10,256 bases of DNA. Origin: Natronomonas sp. GTDB lineage: Archaea > Halobacteriota > Halobacteria > Halobacteriales > Haloarculaceae. The translations under genes and the position numbers were made by a program. Shown in pieces: positions 6,746-10,256 of the stretch; position 1 is the first letter of the stretch, and each line of letters starts with the position of its first letter. The stretch is taken from NCBI GenBank assembly GCA_007135435.1, contig SLIW01000466.1, positions 1 through 10,256 of the forward strand. The letters are read 5' to 3'. Under the pieces are notes generated by a model. That model was not told the DNA's origin. It was given only the letters and a program-made list of their open reading frames with translations, and did not search any database.

Positions 6746-7426
6746 CTAGTAGATCAGCTCGTCGTCGTTCTCGACCATGTACAGCGTCCGGGCGGCGATG
6801 TTGACCGCGTGGTCGCCGACGCGCTCGAGGTCGCGGATGGTCAACAGGAGCCGGGAGACCTCCTGGAGGAGCGCCTCGATCTCCGCCTCGGTGGAGTCGT
6901 CGTCGATCTCGGTCTCGATGAGGTCGCGGACCACCGTGGTCGAGGCGCGCTCGCACATCGCGTCGACCTCGTCGTCGCGGGCGTCGATGGCGAAGCAGGC
7001 CTCGACGTCCTCGTTCGCGTACGCCTCCATGGCGTCGTCGACCATCTCGACGACGGCGTCGCCGATGCCCTGGACGTCGACGTCCGGGTAGAGGTCCCGC
7101 TCGGCCTGCAGCGTGTAGTCGCCCAGGTTCGTCGCCAGGTCGGCGACCCGCTCGAGGTCGGTGATGATCTTGAAGGAGGCGGCGATGAACCGGAGGTCGC
7201 CGGCCACCGGCTGCTGGAGCGCGAAGAGGTCGATGCAGTCCCGCTCCAGCTCGAGGTACATCTCGTTGATCTCGTGGTCGCCGTGGATGACCTTCCGGGC
7301 GAGCTCGTCGTCCTTCGCCGCGAGCGCGCGCAGCCCCAGCCGGACGCGATCGAGGACCACCTCGCTCATGTAGAGGACGTTCTCGCGGAGCTCCGCGAGC
7401 TGCGCCTGGTAGCCCTTGCGTGCCAT
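6746..7426 (-). CDS. phoU: PhoU phosphate-uptake regulator
   Basis: This 226-residue protein consists of two PhoU three-helix repeats. Each holds the family's metal-binding E/DxxxD signature: TDLERVADLATNLGDY (about 89-104) and RDLERVGDHAVNIAARTLYM (198-217). The N-terminal region LRENVLYMSEVVLDRVRLGL and QQPVAGDLRFIAASFKIITD (71-90) are also typical. In bacteria PhoU is a peripheral negative regulator that links PstSCAB to the PhoR kinase. Haloarchaea carry PhoU with pst genes but usually no classical PhoR/PhoB pair, so its partner here is unknown. It is the last gene of the pst operon, 62 bp after pstB. The gap has an AT-richer patch (GAAGAATGAAATC, minus strand) at roughly -23 to -35 that might be a weak internal promoter. 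Confidence 0.95.
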   Translation of the reverse strand: MARKGYQAQLAELRENVLYMSEVVLDRVRLGLRALAAKDDELARKVIHGDHEINEMYLELERDCIDLFALQQPVAGDLRFIAASFKIITDLERVADLATNLGDYTLQAERDLYPDVDVQGIGDAVVEMVDDAMEAYANEDVEACFAIDARDDEVDAMCERASTTVVRDLIETEIDDDSTEAEIEALLQEVSRLLLTIRDLERVGDHAVNIAARTLYMVENDDELIY

Positions 7427-7488
7427 CGATCAGTGTACTCCGTCGGAGGATTTCATTCTTCGGGCGTGGGACGTGGCCGCCACCGCGA

Positions 7489-8715
7489 TCACCCGAACTT
7501 CCCGGTGATGTAGTCCTCGACCCGCTCGCTCTGGGGGTTCGAGAAGATCCTGGAGGTGTCGCCGAACTCCTCGAGGCGGCCACCGGTGAGGAACACCGCG
7601 GTCCTGTCGGAGATGCGGGCCGCCTGCTGCATGTTGTGGGTGACGATGACGACGGTGTAGTCCTCCGCGAGGTCGTCGATGAGGTCCTCGATCTTGGAGG
7701 TCGCCACCGGGTCGAGCGCGGACGCGGGCTCGTCCATGAGGATGACCTCCGGGTCCGGGGCGATGGCCCGGGCGATGCAGAGCCGCTGCTGCTGGCCGCC
7801 GGAGAGCTCGAGCCCCGAGGCGTCGAGCTGGTCCTTCACCTCGTCCCACAGCGCCGCGTCGCGGAGGGACGTCTCGACGCGTTCGTCGATGTCGCCGTCG
7901 TACCCCTGAATCTCCAGCCCGTAGGCGACGTTGTCGTAGATGCTCTTCGGGAACGGGTTGGGCTTCTGGAACACCATGCCGACCTTGCGGCGGAGCGCCA
8001 CGGGATCGACGTCGTCGTCGTAGACGTTCTTGCCGTGCAGGAGGAGCTCGCCCTCGACGCGCGCGACGTCGATGAGGTCGTTCATCCGGTTGATACACCG
8101 GAGGAACGTCGACTTCCCGCACCCCGAGGGACCGATGAGCGCCGTGACCTCCTGTTCGGGGATCTCCATCGAGATGTCCGTCAGCGCCTGCGTCTCGCCG
8201 TACCAGACGTTGATGTTCCGCGCTTCGATGATGGTCCGACCCGTCCCGCGGCTCCTCGTCGCGGTCCCGAGCCCAGAGGCGGTGGTCTCGGTCGATCGGT
8301 CGACGGACGGGTCGGCGTCGGTCATGGCGTCGGTGTCGTTCATGGCGATGGATCCGGGGGACGCTAAAAGGTTGTCTGTCTCCGCTGCCGCCACGGGCGC
8401 CGTCGCGGCGCCCCCGTCGGCGGCCGCTTCCACTGTGCCGTCGGCGGCCGCTTCCACTGCGCCGTCGGCGGCCGCTTCCACTGTGCCGTCGGCCGCCGCC
8501 TCCTCCGTACCGTCGGCGGCCGCGTCCACTATGTTCAGGGTCGATGCATCCTCGGTCCGTTCGGGGTAATCGGTCCGGTCGGCGTCCTCGGTCCGGTCGG
8601 CGTCCTCGGTCCGGTCGGCGTCCTCGGTCCGTTCTGAGTCGTCGGTCCGGTCGGCGTCCTCGATTCGGTCGGGGTGGTCGGTCCGGTCGGAGTCGGGGTG
8701 GTTCTCGGGGTTCAT
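7489..8715 (-). CDS. pstB: PstB, phosphate ABC transporter ATPase, with a 124-residue repeat-rich N-terminal extension
   Basis: The last 284 residues are a complete PstB: WYGETQAL, Walker [10 protein letters not shown] (residues 195-203 of the long form), Q-loop in [14 protein letters not shown], signature LSGGQQQR (304-311), Walker B ILMDEP (325-330), H-loop His360 and the C-terminal [10 protein letters not shown]. It hydrolyses ATP on the cytoplasmic face of PstCA to import phosphate. The long form starts at ATG 8715, two bases after the pstA stop, with AGGTGA just before it, so translation is probably coupled. Its first 124 residues are low-complexity: eight hexapeptides (like DADRTE, residues 8-55), five octapeptides (like EAAADGTV, 64-103) and a short linker. 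A second ATG at 8343 (Met125) gives a normal-sized PstB and has its own TTTTAG box. Either or both starts may be used; the ATPase assignment is certain, the start is not. Confidence 0.9.
   Translation of the reverse strand: MNPENHPDSDRTDHPDRIEDADRTDDSERTEDADRTEDADRTEDADRTDYPERTEDASTLNIVDAAADGTEEAAADGTVEAAADGAVEAAADGTVEAAADGGAATAPVAAAETDNLLASPGSIAMNDTDAMTDADPSVDRSTETTASGLGTATRSRGTGRTIIEARNINVWYGETQALTDISMEIPEQEVTALIGPSGCGKSTFLRCINRMNDLIDVARVEGELLLHGKNVYDDDVDPVALRRKVGMVFQKPNPFPKSIYDNVAYGLEIQGYDGDIDERVETSLRDAALWDEVKDQLDASGLELSGGQQQRLCIARAIAPDPEVILMDEPASALDPVATSKIEDLIDDLAEDYTVVIVTHNMQQAARISDRTAVFLTGGRLEEFGDTSRIFSNPQSERVEDYITGKFG
8341..8371 (-). promoter_or_regulatory. Possible internal promoter and alternative start of pstB
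   Basis: On the minus strand CCTTTTAGC (8363-8371) lies about 24 nt upstream of an in-frame ATG at 8343. Spacing and sequence resemble the DUF1405 promoter in this window (GTTTTAGT, 27 nt). Within the long reading frame the same bases are the rare leucine codons CTT TTA, unusual in this GC-rich gene, as if selected as a promoter element. A transcript from here would be almost leaderless and encode the 284-residue PstB. Confidence 0.45.
8414..8533 (-). repeat. Five 24-bp tandem repeats at the 5' part of pstB
   Basis: Units start at 8414, 8438, 8462, 8486 and 8510 (plus strand, opening CCGTCGGCGGCCGCTTCCAC). They encode octapeptides [32 protein letters not shown] and EAAADGGA on the minus strand. 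Three of the units are near-identical. Four of the five contain the 8-bp palindrome GCGGCCGC. Confidence 0.92.
8551..8694 (-). repeat. Eight 18-bp tandem repeats at the 5' end of pstB
   Basis: Eight units of 18 bp (plus-strand consensus CTCGGTCCGGTCGGCGTC) fill 8551-8694 exactly. On the minus strand they encode hexapeptides [42 protein letters not shown] and YPERTE. The units at 8587-8604 and 8605-8622 are identical; the outer ones are more diverged. A 17-bp non-repeat gap separates this array from the 24-bp array. Confidence 0.92.
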
Positions 8716-8717
8716 GG

Positions 8718-9650
8718 TCACCTGACGTCGTACTTGTTCCTGATGAGGATGGCCGTCGCGTTCATCGCGAGCAGGACCGTGAGCAGGACCACGGCGCCCG
8801 CGGCGGCGACGTGCTGGAACTCGGCCTGGGGGAGCCGCGCCCAGTCGAACACCTGCATCGGCATCGCCGCGAAGGGGCTCAACAGCGAGTCCGGCGGGAC
8901 GAACATCGACGTGGCGGCGCCGACCATCAGGATCGGGGCCGTCTCGCCGATGGCCCGGGACAGCGAGAGGATGGTCCCCGTCATGATGCCCGGGATCGCC
9001 GCCGGCAACACGACGTCGCGGGTCACCTCCCACTTCGTGGCCCCGATGCCGTAGGCCGCCTGTCGCCGGGAGTCCGGCACCGCGCGGATGGCCTCCTGGG
9101 AGGCGACGATGACGATGGGCAGGATGAGCAGCGTCAGCGTCAGCGCGCCGGCGAGGAGGCTCGAGCCAAGCGAGGCCGCGCGGACGAATATGGCGAGGCC
9201 GAGGAGCCCGTAGACGATCGACGGGACGCCCGCCAGGTTCGCGATGTTCGCCTCGATGAACCGCGTCACCCGGGTGTCGTCGGCGTACTCCTCGAGGTAG
9301 ATCGCCGCCCCGACGCCGAGGAAGACGGTGAAGATGGCCGTGAGGGCGATGAGGAAGATCGACCCGATCAGCGCCGGGTAGATCCCGGCGCCACGACCCC
9401 CGGGGAGGTAGTTCTCGGGGAAGCGCGACGGCGGGTGGGTGAGGAACTCCCAGGTGATCCAGCCCCACGACTCGTAGAGGAGGTCGGCGACGAGCAGGAC
9501 GAGGGCGACGACGCCCACGAGCGTCGAGAGGACACAGAGCCCGACGAACAGCCTCCCGTAGCGGCGCTTGCGGCCGAGGTCCTTGCCGGCCTCGAACCCC
9601 TCGAACCCCTCGCCGCCGTCGAATCCGTCGACCCGGTCGCCTGCCGCCAT
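8718..9650 (-). CDS. pstA: PstA, phosphate ABC transporter permease
   Basis: This 310-residue permease has an acidic, Gly/Phe-rich cytoplasmic N-terminus (residues 1-30, with a small GFEGFE repeat) and about six membrane helices, near 33-58, 92-118, 136-157, 163-185, 217-235 and 282-303. The cytoplasmic coupling loop is clear: [20 protein letters not shown] (186-205) followed by [17 protein letters not shown], then the conserved [16 protein letters not shown] (231-246). The [20 protein letters not shown] segment (87-106) is characteristic of PstA. It pairs with PstC to form the phosphate channel. The ATG at 9650 directly follows the pstC TAG stop with no gap, indicating coupled translation; its own stop is two bases from the pstB start. 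Confidence 0.95.
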   Translation of the reverse strand: MAAGDRVDGFDGGEGFEGFEAGKDLGRKRRYGRLFVGLCVLSTLVGVVALVLLVADLLYESWGWITWEFLTHPPSRFPENYLPGGRGAGIYPALIGSIFLIALTAIFTVFLGVGAAIYLEEYADDTRVTRFIEANIANLAGVPSIVYGLLGLAIFVRAASLGSSLLAGALTLTLLILPIVIVASQEAIRAVPDSRRQAAYGIGATKWEVTRDVVLPAAIPGIMTGTILSLSRAIGETAPILMVGAATSMFVPPDSLLSPFAAMPMQVFDWARLPQAEFQHVAAAGAVVLLTVLLAMNATAILIRNKYDVR

Positions 9651-10256
9651 CTACTCGTACACCTCCCGGTAGCGCCCGCGGACCCACTGGCTGAAGAGGT
9701 TCATCGACAGCGTCATCGCGAACAGCAGGAGGCCGACGGCGAACAGCGACTGGTAGCCGATCGAGCCGACCGAGACGTCACCGGTGCCGACCTCCACCAT
9801 GTAGGCGGTCATCGTCTGGATTTCCTCGAGCGGGTTGAACGTGATGTTCGGCTGCATGCCGGCCGCGAGCGTGACGGCCATCGTCTCGCCGATCGCCCTG
9901 GAGATCGCGAGCACGTAGGAGGCGAGAATCCCCGAAACGGCGGCCGGGAGAACGATCCTCGTCGACACTTCGAACTTCGTCGCGCCGAGTCCGTAGCCGG
10001 CGTTCCGAAGGTCGTCGGGGACGGCGCTCATCGCGTCCTCGGACAGCGACGACACCATCGGAATGATCATGACTCCGACGACGATTGCCCCGGAGAGCGC
10101 GTTGAACGTCCCCGTCTCCGGAAAGACTCGCTGGATCTGTGGTGTGATGAACGAGATCGCGAAGAAGCCGTAGACGATCGTCGGGATTCCCGCGAGTACT
10201 TCGAGCGTGGGCTTGAGCTTCGAGCGTACGGCGGGACTCGCGTACTCCGAGAGGTA
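9651..10256 (-). CDS. pstC: PstC, phosphate ABC transporter permease (N-terminal part outside window)
   Basis: The frame runs in from the right edge, giving 201 codons before TAG at 9651-9653. The visible part starts [20 protein letters not shown], then [16 protein letters not shown] (residues 21-36 of the visible part), [20 protein letters not shown], the EAA-type coupling loop [20 protein letters not shown] followed by [10 protein letters not shown], and [16 protein letters not shown]. Helices follow to the basic [11 protein letters not shown] end. The GIPTIVYG and GATKFEV blocks match PstC. The start codon and first helices, and presumably pstS, lie beyond the window. The internal ATG at 10070 is not the start, because conserved PstC sequence continues upstream of it. 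Confidence 0.95.
   Translation of the reverse strand, partial: YLSEYASPAVRSKLKPTLEVLAGIPTIVYGFFAISFITPQIQRVFPETGTFNALSGAIVVGVMIIPMVSSLSEDAMSAVPDDLRNAGYGLGATKFEVSTRIVLPAAVSGILASYVLAISRAIGETMAVTLAAGMQPNITFNPLEEIQTMTAYMVEVGTGDVSVGSIGYQSLFAVGLLLFAMTLSMNLFSQWVRGRYREVYE

Noticed and set aside
8420..8523. Repeated GCGGCCGC palindromes as a protein-binding array
   Set aside because: They arise from the Glu-Ala-Ala-Ala codons of the repeat (GAAGCGGCCGCC). Simple coding explains them.
8716..9687. Single 732-residue minus-strand protein joining pstA-region sequence to pstB
   Set aside because: Upstream of 8715 that frame is only a shifted reading of pstA. The pstA frame itself has full permease motifs and stops at 8718.
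9900..10256. Slightly lower GC at the pstC end as a sign of transfer
   Set aside because: The shift is small and judged by eye, over a partial gene that fits the operon; it is not enough evidence.

Overview
The window looks like a chromosomal segment of a haloarchaeon (class Halobacteria). The evidence is very high GC with C/G-ending codons, acidic Asp/Glu-rich proteins, TATA-like boxes about 24-30 nt upstream of start codons with almost no leader (leaderless transcripts), an archaeal-type DnaG, a HalOD1 domain protein, a secreted Thr-rich protein with a C-terminal sorting-like tail, and archaeal PdxS. The genus cannot be fixed from the sequence alone.

Layout. Bases 1-319 (+) are the end of a DUF92-family membrane protein, followed by a GNAT acetyltransferase (326-805, +) that overlaps the convergent 3' end of dnaG (782-2362, -) by 24 bp. 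A divergent 262-bp region, with a TATA element and a perfect 13-bp palindrome, separates dnaG from csaA (2625-2972, +), a small tRNA-binding/chaperone-like protein. Next come a predicted secreted, Thr-rich surface protein (3076-4173, +), a convergent HalOD1 gene (4319-4597, -), a spacer with six 21-bp tandem repeats, a DUF1405 membrane protein (4877-5572, -) and, divergently, pdxS (5697-6602, +). The right third is the high-affinity phosphate uptake operon read on the minus strand: pstC (cut by the window end), pstA, pstB, phoU. The gaps are 0 bp (pstC/pstA), 2 bp (pstA/pstB) and 62 bp (pstB/phoU).

How the genes work together. PstC and PstA form the membrane channel, PstB powers it with ATP, and PhoU is the expected regulator. 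The binding protein PstS would be expected upstream, beyond base 10256. PdxS makes PLP but needs the glutaminase PdxT, which is not in the window. The other genes are single-function housekeeping or surface genes with no obvious shared pathway.

The main unexplained signal is the density of short tandem repeats. There are six separate arrays: 24-bp units in the dnaG linker, 36-bp and 6-bp units in the surface protein, 21-bp units in an intergenic spacer, and 24-bp and 18-bp units in the 5' part of pstB. Every unit length is a multiple of three. The pstB case is the most striking: the two arrays add 124 residues in front of a normal PstB, and a promoter-like element plus a second ATG sits exactly at the junction. 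I see no CRISPR, rRNA, tRNA, insertion sequence or defence system. No gene-free stretch exceeds 300 bases.
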